Shown here: one piece after another, positions 20,754-32,166 of the stretch
Layout: the number at the start of each line of letters is the position of its first letter
Position numbering within the stretch: the stretch's first letter is position 1
NCBI GenBank assembly: GCA_003290165.1
Contig: QNQO01005814.1
Coordinates: 53,578-117,577, forward strand
Source of the DNA: Berberis thunbergii
Lineage: Eukaryota > Streptophyta > Magnoliopsida > Ranunculales > Berberidaceae
Reading direction: 5' to 3'
Length of the DNA stretch: 64,000 nt
Notes under the pieces: model-generated
What the model was told of the DNA's origin: nothing
The model's input: only the letters and a program-made list of their open reading frames with translations
The model's database searches: none
Program-made: the position numbers and the translations under genes

Positions 20754-23103
20754 TAGGGTGGGCACGGTCCGGATCGGTTCCAAATTTTGAGGAACCTAAC
20801 TCGAACCTTTTAAATTTAACGAATTCGGTCCGGTCCAGATTCCCTTATTTTGAACATTGGGACCGAACCTAACTCGAACCGTTTGGAACGGTCTGGTTCC
20901 TACGGTTCCAAAATGAAAATATGAATATATTTATGGTATTGATTATTTGGACCAAGATTCACTTGCTTATTGCATTACAACATTAACTCAATCTAGTTTC
21001 ACGTGTCAATGTGTGTGTTGTATTCATCTAATTTACACTAACAGAGTCAGCAGCAGGGCCAACAACAACAACAGCAAGCTGCAAGCAGCAACAGCAGGCC
21101 AACAACAACTGTGACTTACTGCCCCGTTTCATAATCCAACAACAACAACAAGTTCAAATTCAAACTGTGACTGCCCTGTTTCATAATTAAACTGTGACTG
21201 TCCTGTTTAATGGATCTTTTCAGTTTATTTATAGCTCAAAATCACCTTCTATGCTCTCTGGCACTAGCAAATGATTGAAATGAATCAAAAGTATTTACTT
21301 CTGTAGTAAAAAAAAAGAGAGAAGTGTCATAAAATGAGTAAGGAAAACGTGCAAGCAGAAATAGTACTTTGTGTTTGTAAGATTAAGATGTCTTGTGCAT
21401 AAAAGAAATTGCATTAAAAGTCGAACTTTCAAATTTGAAAAGCAATTCAAAACCACAGCCAATCTACATTGATAGCATAGCATGTCTTCAACATGCGCAA
21501 TCAATCAATGATGGTCTAATGACCACCATCTACACAGATCATTCAACGAGATATACACGATGGGAATGATTTTTCTCAGCAAACAACATCTGAGATTCAT
21601 TCAGATTGTAAAATGAACAACAATCCTCAAATATGGATGAATCATAATCTTGACCCTGCAATTTCTTGTCAAGTAGAAGAAAAATACCAACAGTTCTCAA
21701 ATTTTTTTACATTGAAAAACAAACCTGAAAAATCCAAATTCAAATATCGTTCTTCAATAAAAAAACAAACATAATTGTATCCAAATCCAAACTACAAATT
21801 CAAATTGTATCCAATATCTATTACATTGAAAACATAAAGAGCTAAACAAATACTTGACAAACATATTGAATCACCTAGTGGCTAGCAGCGACAGAAAGAT
21901 TGAATCTAAATGGGTCTCGGCTATTGTCGCTAGCCAGAGAAGTTCAATGATTGAACTCCTAGGTATTTAATTTTTTGGAATTCTTCAGCAATCTACTTCA
22001 GTGTTTTTTGTAGCTAAATTTGAAAAAAAGTTGCTATTAATAAAGAAGTTGCTACCTATACTAACATAGAATGTTGTTTACTTGTATTTCTTCACAAAAA
22101 TCAAAATGAATAATTATGGGAAGTCACTAGATCTTCAAAGTCTCTGATAGTGCATATACGGTTTAAACACAAGTTTAGGAAAATTACAATTTCTAAGAAA
22201 ACTATTCCTATTCAAATTTAAACACAAGTATCAATACAAAATCAGCAATGGGTTTGTGTACAATGGTTACTATGTATTACTGGCTAGCAAGTTTAGGAAA
22301 ATACAACTGTTGGAATGTGTAGAATCTGATGAAGAAGATCACCACTAAGCTGGTGCTTCCTGTGAGACTTGGCTACTGTCATAGTGTACCTTGTTTTGAA
22401 AGATGATGGAGGGATATTGTTTTGTATCTACTGAAAGGCCTATTTCTTGAAATGGTAGTCCCCATTGCTTTTGTTGGTGAGAAATCTCGGTGCAACGTTT
22501 GTAACAGTTCTAACAGTATGATTAATAATGTCACCACTACAACAATAAACAATGGTTGTTTCTCCAAGTACCAAGGATTATTGAGTATAAATACTAGATC
22601 GACGAACATGGTGGAGGAAGAGGTCTAAATCTGAGATCCCAAGAGCTCTGTTTCTCCTCTACAGATTGACCAACCGTGCGGCTACAGAGAAGAGGGGAGA
22701 AGATCCGACGAACCGTGCGGCTACAGAGAAGAGGGGCGAAGATCCGACGAACCGTGCGGCTACAAAGAAGAGAGGAGAGTTCCGACCGGAGAGGATAGGT
22801 TTAGACTCTAGTTTCTCCTCCCTGTTTCTCCTCTACGGATCCTCTATTTAGTTCTACTAAGTTCTAACCTCAATCTACAAATTTCTATTTAGGTTTAGAC
22901 TTTATTTTTTTTAATTTTAATTTGTAAATGTGTTTTGAACCAGGTCCAACCCGGACCATTTCTTTTTATATAATAGGAACCGGGACCGGACTATTTTATA
23001 ATGGATCCGGACCATATCTAAAAATTAAAATCCGGACTGTTTAGAGCAAAACGGTCTAGTTCGATTTGAACATGTGGATCCTCGACCCGTTTGCCCACCC
23101 CTA
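20754..23103. mobile_element. hAT-type element inserted in LTR B
   Basis: This 2350-bp element begins TAGGGTGGGCACGG and ends TTTGCCCACCCCTA, the usual inverted ends of many plant hAT elements. Flanks GTAATTGC (20746-20753) and GCAGTTGC (23104-23111) match at 6 of 8 positions, a weak 8-bp duplication. Subterminal regions are rich in GGTCCGG/CCGGACC. No transposase is recognisable; the interior has CAA-rich sequence near 21050-21155 and a 39-bp tandem repeat at 22672-22788. Comparison with LTR A supports insertion at this point. Confidence 0.7.
22672..22788 (+). repeat. 39-bp tandem repeat, three copies
   Basis: Copies beginning AACCGTGCGGCTACAGAGAA start at 22672, 22711 and 22750. The 13-codon period keeps a reading frame open with the unit TNRAATEKRGEDP. 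It lies within a non-coding part of the hAT, so translation is doubtful. Confidence 0.85.
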
Positions 23104-24015
23104 GCAGTTGCCCATCCGAAGCCGATTCTCAAAATACTTGCCTGAAAGGGCTTATGGGTATCTTGGATAGTTGTGAGACGTGTGGGCCTAGCATGCTGTG
23201 AGAGTCTGGGTCCACTTCGCGGACTGAAGTTGAATGGGCTTAGATCCGCTTGAGCTGGATCTATGTTGGGCCGATGATTGGGCCTGTAGTTCCCCGAGAT
23301 CATCATGACAAGTGTTTGGCTCGAAAGTGTGACTGTTTTTATGTATCTTCAGGGGCGATGGCGGTCGCCCTCTCCTTGCTCAGCCCTATAGACTGTCCTC
23401 TCTCTCACCCTTAACTGCGAGATCAGGGTAAGGATGAGATAATGATAGAAAGAAAGAACAAGGAACGAGAAAAAGAATATGGGGAGGGGCGATTATTGTT
23501 GTTCTTGATAAGAGAGGGTGGTGGTGTCCTTTCACAGGTTAAAAAATGGATAGTGGTGTCAAAGAGGGGATTTGGTGGTGCAAAAAAGGCATTGTTTTTA
23601 TTTGTGAACGAGTAGAATTTTTTACTATGTATTGTAAGCAACCCTCGAATCTTACACATTCCTTACCGCAAAATTGTACCTTGTCATCTTTATTAAATAA
23701 AAATTTTGATGTAAGCGGGTTAATTTGTTAATATAGTTTAGTGATATTGTAATTGTTACTATTTAATAAGAGTTCAAAATAGTAGTTATGACACTACTAG
23801 TCAATTAGGATTAGGTTTGTTTACTTGCCAGAGAAGTTAAAACAAGTATAAATAAGATGTAGGTTGTTCATTGTTACGCAGTTGATTCAATAAAAAAATA
23901 TTTATTTTATTTACTTGTTTTTCAATTATCATAGATTTATGTCAACTATTGCTTTTTATTAGAGTCAAAATGTTTTGGTTTGATTTGAAGAAAATTTGAT
24001 TGAAAAAAAAGAAGC

Positions 24016-24192
24016 ATGGAGACAAAGTTGGTGAAGGAAATAAAAGAGGCAATGGAAAAGAAGATGAAACCGATGATCACAAGAGTTATTAAGACAAGCA
24101 TCACAGAGGACATGGGACATACACCCGCAACACCACCTTCTCCTCCAGCACTGCAGGGACCCAGCCAGAGGACTAGCGGCGAAACTGCATAG
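24016..24192 (+). CDS. Small unrecognised ORF in the short LTR element
   Basis: A 58-codon frame after the first repeat begins METKLVKEIKEAMEKK and ends in a Pro-rich TPATPPSPPALQ tail followed by a stop and GTGAGT, a splice-donor-like sequence. It could be the remnant of a gag N-terminus, since plant gag proteins often begin with a charged helix. No domain is recognisable. Whether it is translated is unknown. Confidence 0.3.
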   Translation: METKLVKEIKEAMEKKMKPMITRVIKTSITEDMGHTPATPPSPPALQGPSQRTSGETA

Positions 24193-24261
24193 GTGAGTTA
24201 CTCTTCCTCAGTTGATCGTCTATCTCTTCCCTCCTCTTCAGTTCATCAACATCCCCATCTC

Positions 24262-24610
24262 ATAGTCGATTGCTAGCCACCAGTCTAGGTCGATCGACAA
24301 CCCACACAATAGGTCGATCACACCTTCCCACCATCATTCACATGAGCTTGCACCTTCCCCTCCTCTGTCAAGCGATGCCATTATCGGTCGATCGACCCTA
24401 TTCGGCCTTGCTTCGTTCCATCTTCAATTGGTCGCACCCCCTCACCAACATTAGTCGATCGACCCACCAAACCAGGTCGATCGCTTCCATCCAGCCAGTA
24501 ACTGGGTCGATAGACCTCCTGACCAGCCCCCATCCATGTTCGATTGCCTCTCGACCCCCATACTTCAGTCTAACGACTCCTCGCCACCCCCTCCACCGTA
24601 GTTGATCGAC
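24262..24610. repeat. Dispersed GTCGATCGAC-type motifs
   Basis: The self-complementary decamer GTCGATCGAC or close variants occurs about ten times in 350 bases (for example near 24290, 24315, 24389, 24456, 24477, 24507, 24603), with irregular spacing inside C-rich sequence. No array period is evident. Confidence 0.6.
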
Positions 24611-24755
24611 CTCTCTCCACTTCTCGTCCTCCATCGAAACCCTCATTGCAGCTAACACCTGCATTTTCCCATCCACAATTGCAACGACATTTTATTTTTC
24701 AATCCCTGCACAAAATTTTCCTTCAGTCACTACCCCTGTTTTCTTATTTAAGTTC

Positions 24756-24917
24756 GTGGTCGAGTGGTTAGGGCTGTGTGGGTTTATCCCCCACGTCCTA
24801 GGTTCGAGACCCGCCGACGGCATGGTTACTTTTTTATGGTGTTGACCTTTAGGTTGCACATTGTTGATAAGTTATGGGATCCTATAAAAACCCAGCTCGT
24901 TTTCCAAAAAAAAAAAA
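24756..24917 (+). mobile_element. tRNA-derived SINE
   Basis: A pol III A box TGGTCGAGTGG (24757-24767) and B box GGTTCGAGACC (24801-24811) stand at the spacing found in tRNA-derived SINEs. A tail of non-tRNA sequence follows, ending in a 12-A run (24906-24917). Flanks TTCGTGGTC and TTCATGGTC may be a diverged target duplication overlapping the start. The body is too long and unfolded for a functional tRNA. It sits inside the short LTR element. Confidence 0.7.
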
Positions 24918-25758
24918 TTCATGGTCCCATTAGGCTATTGACACCTAAATAATCAGCTCCTACCACCGCAAATGCTTAATTATTTCTGGTCTTTACGCTA
25001 TTTGTAGTTGTCGATTGGACTATGTATCACCACAGATCAATGGTTCAAGTACTTTGTATAATCCGGGTGTTCACCACCACGAGACAACATGCATACAACC
25101 GCCAATACAATGCTTCTGAACCGCTTTGAGACAATTCTTGTGATGCATTTTGAGAAAAGTTTGCGCATAACTTTCAAATCAGTGGCTCTACATCGAGCTC
25201 AGGATTCTCATTGGATGCTCATTGGACTTTCATTCTGGTGCCAAGTTTTTAATGCAATTCTTTGGGATACCAGCAACTATAAAAGACAAAAATCGAGATT
25301 GACTTTTGTTCGTGCACTTCGCTTTGAGTTTCTTCATCAGTTGCTTGTGTTCATACGACTTCTTTGACTTCAAGTTCTAGGACAAACTTCTTGAAGTCAA
25401 TATAAGCCAATTAGCACAGTAATATTGTAATTGGGGGAATATATAATAAGAGTCCAAAATAGTATTTAAGACACTATTAGCCAATTAGGGATAAATTTGT
25501 TTGCTTGCCAAATACGTTAGGACAATTATAAATAAGGCATAGGTTGCTCATTGTGAGAGTTGAGTGAATAAAAGAATATTTATTTTATTTACTTGTTTTT
25601 CAATTATTATAGATTTATTTCAATTCATGTTTCATATTTCAATTTTTGCTCAATTTTAGTTGTAATTATGTCAAAAATCATAACACATTCGTCAATACAG
25701 AGATAACTTGTACAAAATTTAAAAAGAAATGAGTGGAGAAAATGACAAAAACTATATC

Positions 25759-26334
25759 TAGGGGTGGCAACGTGGCGAATTGGGGGAGAATTTGGACAAA
25801 TCCATCCCCGCCCTGCTAGGGATTGCGGATCCCCGAATCCGCCCCGAATATTCGTTTATACTAATTTTTTAAAACCATCTCAGCTCCGGTCAAATTGGCG
25901 GATATCCGCCCCGCCTCAAATATCCATTAAAAAAGAAGAAAAAATAGTTGAATTGTAAGGAAGAAAATCAACATAAACCACCAAAACCATTCAAGTAGAC
26001 AACACAGATTCAACATTGTGATTAATAATTTTGTCTGTTTCATCATATAATCCATTCAACAAATCCTGTAATTCTTTATTTCACAACGAAAGCGAAGTTT
26101 TAATAGGGTGAACAAAGCTTGTAATTCTTCCCTTTATTTTTTACTCGTATTTTCTACCGAATTTGTCACCACTCACCGGAGACACAGTTGATGAGAGAGA
26201 GAGAGAGATTTGTTATGGTTGTTGTTGGTTGTGCACCAACAGATTATCAGAGATTTGCAAACCCAAAACTGATCTACAAAATCCAAAACAGATTATCAGA
26301 GATCTTCAGAGATCAATCGTGGGAAGAAGAAGAA

Positions 26335-26371
<37 letters not shown>

Positions 26372-27251
26372 ACGAAAAATAAGAAAATAAGATTAACTAT
26401 TTTGTTAATATGTTGGAATGGAGGTATTTTAAATGTTGAAATCGATTGTACGCTATAGTGTTCTATTCTCTTCTCATGTTGCATCACCTCTTCTCATCTT
26501 TCTCAAGTGTTTTGCTTTTCTTTGCTTTCTTTTTGATGGAGTCGGCTCTGTAGGGGAAAACAAGAAGAAAAGAAGTGTGAATAAAGCACAACAGGCATAT
26601 GATTGCAAATTCCAAAACGACGTCACCGCCAACTTACTCTCTATGAAATGAATTGGATCAGAGAGAGTGTGGACGACTAATGGGTTTGGCTTTCTCTCTA
26701 CTCTCCTTTCATTTCATTGCATTTTCTTTACTCGTTTGTGTGCACCTTTTTTTCTCTTTTTTCTTTTCTTCTTCTGTCATATATGAAATGAGATGAGGAG
26801 ATGGAGATCTGGTGAGGAGGCAGAGAGGCTCAAAAGACTTGTTGTCAACGCAACTTAACTTAAATATCAAGGAGGAAGCCAAGGCAAATCTAAAGCAAAA
26901 TTCTTCTTCTGGAAAAAGAAAGAAAGAGAAAAAATACTCATTGAAACTTGTGCACTTCCCCCATAGGCATAGTCATGGTCACAGTGTGTGTTTTGGAGTA
27001 GAGAGTCAAATCATGTGGGGCACAGTTAAAAAGTCAAATCGTGTGGGAATGAGTCACATGGGTGCTGATATCAACTCTTAGTCTTAATGGCTATCTAGAT
27101 CAGATGCCATTAAATTATTATTAATTAGTTGATGGGGCTGATATGGTTAAATCCATATCCACCTCGAATTTGTGCCAGATATAATTTGGATCTCCAAATT
27201 CGTCCCGAAATTCGTTAAAGTAAACCCAAATCCACCCCACTACCATCCTTA
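25759..27251. mobile_element. hAT-type non-autonomous element
   Basis: This 1493-bp element has a perfect 8-bp target duplication ACTATATC (25751-25758 and 27252-27259). It begins TAGGGGTGGCAACGTGG and ends CCACTACCATCCTTA, imperfect inverted ends of hAT type. The interior has no transposase. It carries GAA/GAAAG simple repeats at 26322-26371 and subterminal GGATATCCGCCCC motifs shared with the split element at 11640-14783. Confidence 0.82.
26322..26371 (+). repeat. GAA and GAAA microsatellite
   Basis: Five to six GAA units are followed by about eight AAAG units. Lies within the hAT element. Confidence 0.9.
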
Positions 27252-27259
27252 ACTATATC

Positions 27260-28716
27260 TACTTTTGTAACAAGAATTCACGTTCACTGTAGTGTTAACA
27301 ATGTTTGTGCCTAAGCATCTCTATCAAGAAATTGGAATTCCTAAAATACCCCCGTCCACTTTGTGAGGAATAACTCCCACTTATGTCATCTTTTTCGTAC
27401 GTTATGATGTAGATGACGTAGGGAGATAACACGTGTATTATTTGGTATTTGAATTACTGGAATGCCCTTGGAGTTTGGATGTTTTACTGAAGTTGTTGTG
27501 AGAAGGGGAAGAAGAATAAGGGTTTTAGCCCCTTTTGTTGTGCTAGTAGTGCAATGGGTTTGAAGGTGGTGGGCCCAAAATGTAACAAAGGCCCAATCCA
27601 TGGTGGGCTTGAAGGTAGTTGGGCCCAAAAATGTAGCCCCTCCCTATTTAAGCTTTGTACCAAAATGCATTTACCTTTATTTAAAATCCAAGTTCCCATT
27701 AGATTAAAAAAAACTCCCTAAAATTATAATCTGCACTTAATTTTTAAAGTAAAATAATGAAATACTGAATATACGTGCGTGAAATAAGTAGAAAGGAGAG
27801 TGGTGGCGCATATAAATTTTTTTTTTAAACTAATGTCCCAAAATTAGTACAATTTTGTGTTATAAAAAAATGTTTGGTTGTGCCAGCAACACTGTGGGAG
27901 TGTTGAAGTTGTCAAAGGCATGACATGGTAGTTGTGCTGAAGGCACGACTACACACTACAAAAAAAAAGTATGGTCGTGCCAACGACATGGACAATACAC
28001 TAGTAATTGTAAATCAAACTCTGAGCTTTTGAAGCTTATCATCTGAAAGATAAAGTATATTTTCATTTCATTTGAGTTGTTTCTACTGATTCAACATTGT
28101 AGCACCAATCATGTAGGAGGTGTTCTAGTTTCTTTGATTCTGACAATCAGGTTCAATCCAACTTTAGTTGCACTCCTTAGCTATGAAAGCTACAAAAAAT
28201 TGACAAGTGTCCTACCACGTGTCCATAAGTGTTCTTTCACATGATTTTATTGTAAGGAGACGTGTCAACGCATCAATGGTTGTCTAATAGCACGACCAGT
28301 TTAAATTTATATCTTTTGGAATCGCAGGGGCACATGTTGCATGTTACATTCACCAATAAGAAAGTCTGCCTAGAGCATTGACCGGTCAATGCAGGCATTG
28401 CATAGTAGCAAAAGCATGAGAATGTGCCCATTGACTAGTCAATGCATCTCGTGACTAGGCAACACACCCATTGAATGACCTCTTTCACATGCCTCTTATG
28501 TCTTTCAATGGCTTCACGGTTATTAGAAAGCCCATCTTTGCAGGCAAACTGCTAGGATAATTAATCATAGCTCAACGACATTTTATGGACAACAGTCGAA
28601 TAATTAAAAGTAAATTTACTATGTGGGGACAGTTAATTATGAACACATGTGCTCTGCTGTTGATTAGCCTTCAGGTAGTGAATGTAGCTACTTAAATGGA
28701 TCGAAGCGAAGTGAAA
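27260..28716. other. Intergenic region with a possible CACTA terminus
   Basis: No gene is recognised. At 27954 the sequence CACTACAAAAAAAAAGTATG followed by GTCGTGCCAACGAC looks like one CACTA-type end with subterminal repeats; related GTTGTGCC and GGCACGAC motifs lie on both sides (27870-28000, 28290). No partner end is visible. Two palindromes, ATTGACCGGTCAAT (28377-28390) and CATTGACTAGTCAATG (28429-28444), also occur. Confidence 0.4.
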
Positions 28717-30185
28717 CTAGGACTTTATGCAAGGTGGAGGCAATAACCCGGAGCAACAACAAATCTTCATATATACGAGGTGGAGGCAGGGATGAAGGAA
28801 GAAAGTTATCTCTTGGATCTGTTGCCACCTCAATATGGGGTCAAGATTAGGACGGAGGATAATACGAGTGACATGGAGGATACTTCTTATTGAAGGAGTG
28901 ACTATCAGACGACTTTTCACCAAGCTGGGGGGACTCGCAATCTAAAGAGGGGTTGTACTTAAACTCGCATCGGATGAAGCCTCCATGCCCGCTTGCAGCA
29001 ACAGGTTGCTCATAACCTTCGCCTGGTTGGTGCTCAACTTCATTACATCTTTGACTCCCACCATATGCAAATATTCATTTTCCAAGTCAGGAAGAGAAAT
29101 AGGAGCCATTGCCTGAGCATTCTACCCCTCAGACACAACACCTTCCGCTCTAGTGGATGAATCAAGAACCTGGCCCACAGCTTGGAATCCCTCTGAAAGG
29201 GCCAAACGCTCATTAGCGGGCTTGGTGGCAACACAAGGTTTCTTGGAATGCGTATTAAAAGAAAGCGCTTCATTTAATTTCGCCCTCCTTGACAGGCTCG
29301 AAATTTTAACCTTGGAAAGCTTCATCTTCTTCAAAGAGGGCTCGCATTCGAAAGTTTGAAAAGAGTGAGAGCCTCATGCCAATGGGCCCACGGTCTATTG
29401 CGCTTGATGTTAGAAGACTGAAAAACATCCTCTACCCGCATTCGGGGCATGTCACAAAATTGATCTAAAACTGCTTTATCCTCAGAAGAAAGGGGCGTAG
29501 TCAGAAACCACCCTGTAGAAAACACAGGCAAATTTCAATATGTGATTAACACTGACAAAATTGAGAACAAAACTAAACTTACTCAGTTGTCGAAACTCTC
29601 GCTTGATCGAATGACCAACAAACTCAAAATACTCCAAGTCCGCAGGGCCATGAAACAATACTTCTGCAAGAACTTGAAATCATTAGGCAAATTGCCATAA
29701 CAGTTCGGCGATGTCAACATGCACACAACATGCTCGTTTATCTGATGATAAGCAAGCAGTTAAATCACCTTAGGAGACACTCGGACACCAACATCCTTCA
29801 CCTTAATCAGAATGGCGATCACTGTCCTATACCTGTTAGGCACTAGTTGAGCGGGCGCAATGCCGAGGTAAGCTAAGAAGCTCCAAATTCTTTGATGACA
29901 AGAAAACGGACGCTCGATCGGAGCATACCTCGATGCAAACAAATAAATCCTTCTGGAAGAGACAACGACATCTGAGCGGCGTCGAATGTGAACAACACCA
30001 GATCATCAGGGATCCCATATGTCACACAAAGGCTTTCCAGATTCGACTCAAAGAGTGACATCTCCCCGAATAACTTTCGGTCCTTCCGGAGGAGATGATT
30101 CAGACTTCAACTAATCATGACCGCTCAAACCCTTTATAACATGACTTGGTGGACTAATGAACTGGCCCACCAACTCGAGGGGAGT
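28717..30185 (+). mobile_element. Second Tat-like element, 3' internal part
   Basis: This stretch precedes LTR copy C and parallels the organisation of 1-819. Minus-strand open pieces at 29122-29334, 29331-29531 and 29760-30061 are in three frames and look like remains of one antisense ORF. The right boundary is the hAT inserted at 30186, in the polypurine region just before the LTR. Confidence 0.5.
29760..30061 (-). pseudogene. Antisense extra ORF, Transposase_28-like, broken copy
   Basis: Read on the minus strand across three overlapping frames, this region shows an N-terminal LCVTYGIPDDL block, then LPEGFICLHRGMLRSS and YLGIAPAQLVPNR, the conserved core of the putative gypsy type transposase domain. 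Each block is in a different frame, so at least two frameshifts are present. It corresponds to the better preserved 127-402 fragment. A further piece (29331-29531, GWFLTTPLSSEDK) probably belongs to the same ORF after an intron or decay. Confidence 0.5.
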
Positions 30186-31486
30186 TAGGGGTGGGCATGG
30201 GACGGAATGGACCTCATCCCTATCCCATCCCATTTGTTTGGGATCGGGATGGGATGAGACGGGATAGACTTCATCCCATCCCAAATGGGTTCAGCACGGG
30301 ACGAGACGAGATAAACATGTACTAAATTTTGGGTTGAAAATTTAACATGCAAGATCGAAAATTTTGGATTTACCATACACACAACTCTAAGAACAACTAT
30401 ATAACTTTAAGCCATTGATTATTATTTTCCCATTTCATTAGTTTTTGCTCCATTTTTTAGAACCACTATTGAAGATAGGAGTGGGCATGGGACGGGATGG
30501 GACGAGATGGACCCATCCCTATCCCATCCCGTTCATTCGGGATTGGGACGGGACGGGTCGGGACGAGATAGACCTCGTCCCATCTCAAGCGAGATCGAGA
30601 CGGGATGAGCACGTACTAAATAGTCCTCCAATAAAAATAACAAAAAGAGTTTTATCTCACATTACTCACACACCAATAATATCAAATTTATATACATATA
30701 ACTTACATCATAAATAATAATAGATATTAAATAAATAAATATTAAACTTTTTTAAGGCAAATAAATATTAAATTTCATTTAGAATTAATGATTCAATTTA
30801 TTTAGATTTCATATAAAATTTCATCTTACATTGATTTAATTTCAACACATCCTAAACTTTAATTTAGAAGAGTATTTTGATTAAAATTAATAATAACTAT
30901 TATTAAATAAATAAATTCGAGACGGGACATGATAGGTGGGATTGAAAATCTTCATCCCTATCCCATCCCACTCTAGACCAGGACGGGACGAGATGGGATT
31001 GGGATGATTTTAATCAATCCCAAAAGGACCCACAAAAATCGGGACGAGGCAGGTTCGAGATTGCGGGATGGGATGCCCACCCCTAATTGAAGATGACAAT
31101 TTTTTGTACATTGCTAACGAAAATGATTAACGAGTTTGTCATTTAAAAACTACAAGGAGCACATTGTTATTGTTAAGAGTTAGGAAATGGAAAAAAAATA
31201 AGGGAGATGGTTTGAGTTAGATTCATTATCTGGGTGAGTCGCATGGAAGCTTGTGAGAATAAAATAGCCATGTCAATAAATAAAAAACAAATAAAAGTCA
31301 TGTCAACAAATAGTTTCATACTACATATTTCATATTAAATATTAAAAAAATCGGTTCGAGATGGACGAGATTGAAAATCTTCATCCCGATCCCATCCTAC
31401 TCTAGATCGGGATGAGATTGATCAATCCTAATAGGACCCAAAAAAATCAGGACGGGATGGGATCGTTGGATGGGATGACCACCCCT
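30186..31486. mobile_element. hAT-type element with a nested relative
   Basis: Begins TAGGGGTGGGCATGGGACGG and ends GGGATGACCACCCCT. Flanks AGGGGAGT (30178-30185) and GGGGGAGT (31487-31494) match at 7 of 8 bases. The paralogous site near LTR A (CTCGGTAGGAGTAGC, about 803) lacks the insertion, which confirms it. The ends are rich in GGGATGGGA repeats. No coding capacity. A second member of the same family lies inside at 30476-31085. Confidence 0.8.
30476..31085. mobile_element. Inner hAT-type element, same family as its host
   Basis: This 610-bp element starts TAGGAGTGGGCATGGGACGG and ends GGGATGCCCACCCCTA, flanked by a perfect 8-bp duplication ATTGAAGA (30468-30475 and 31086-31093). Terminal and subterminal sequence closely resembles the outer element, so one family member inserted into another. 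Confidence 0.88.
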
Positions 31487-31497
31487 GGGGGAGTACC

Positions 31498-32166
31498 TGA
31501 TGATGCATCAAACCGTCCTTTAACCCATGTCGTACGCATGTCATGATGATCTCATGAGCAGAGCAAAACTAGCTTGATTGCCTACCAAATTTGGCAAGGC
31601 CCAAACAACATTAAGCCCAATTCGATAAAATCCAGAAGGTTGGATCCAAGTTACAATGCCTTATTAAGCCCACACATCACATGGTTAAGCCCAATACCCG
31701 TAAGGCCTAATCAGACAAGTATCTGGGGGATGACCTAAGACGAGCAGGCCAGCAACACATTGGTTCGACTAGGGAACATATACCAGAGTATAAGCCGTGC
31801 ATGAAAACTTCCTTGCATGGATCCAAAAGGGAAACCTCTCCCGCAGATCTAGGAGCACAAGTCATGTAGGGAAACTCTCATATAAGGACGACTCCCAACT
31901 AGGAAAGGATCTTCAGCTAGATCTGTTTTCCTAAACTAAGCCATCAAATGCCTAGCTGAAGGAAGACTCTCACATTATAAATAAGACACATGTTTGACAA
32001 AGAAAAGTACGCTACAAAACCCAATTTACAGCGTTAAGCCTTTCTCAGTCTTGTTTGACTTTAACATCGGACTGTCATCGCCCACCACAATGGTGATTGT
32101 TGACTCACATGTGTTCCCTGTGCAGGTCCAGATCAACGTCAAGGAAAACAGGATGCGACTACATTA
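31498..32166 (+). repeat. LTR copy C of the Tat-like family
   Basis: Homologous to LTR A over its full length, with the same TCATGATGATCTC block, the CATTATAAATAAGACAC TATA region near 31974 and a GCGACTACATTA end. It starts TGATGATGCATC, four bases after the end of the hAT duplication. Confidence 0.6.

Larger units (their letters stand above)
20315..23351 (-). repeat. Solo LTR copy B of the Tat-like family, split by a hAT
   Basis: The two outer parts, 20315-20753 and 23104-23351, read on the minus strand as a continuous homologue of LTR A (820-1467). No internal element sequence follows on either side. The flanks GGAGC (20310-20314) and GGGGC (23352-23356) match at 4 of 5 bases, as expected of a solo LTR formed by recombination. 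The TATA region appears inverted near 20500 (TCTTATTTATA). Confidence 0.7.
23742..25622 (+). mobile_element. Short LTR element (deletion derivative)
   Basis: Two direct repeats of about 203 bp, 23742-23944 and 25420-25622, share TAATAAGAG, CAAAATAGTA, a TATAAATAAG TATA-like motif, AATATTTATTTTATTTACTTG and end ATAGATTTATnTCA. They bound a 1.5-kb interior with no pol domains. The sequence before the second repeat (TTCTAGGACAAACTTCTTGAAG) resembles the 3' untranslated end of Ty3 elements. No target duplication was recognised. Confidence 0.55.

Noticed and set aside
24757..24830. Functional tRNA gene
   Set aside because: A and B boxes are present, but the arms do not form a cloverleaf by eye and an A-run tail marks a SINE.
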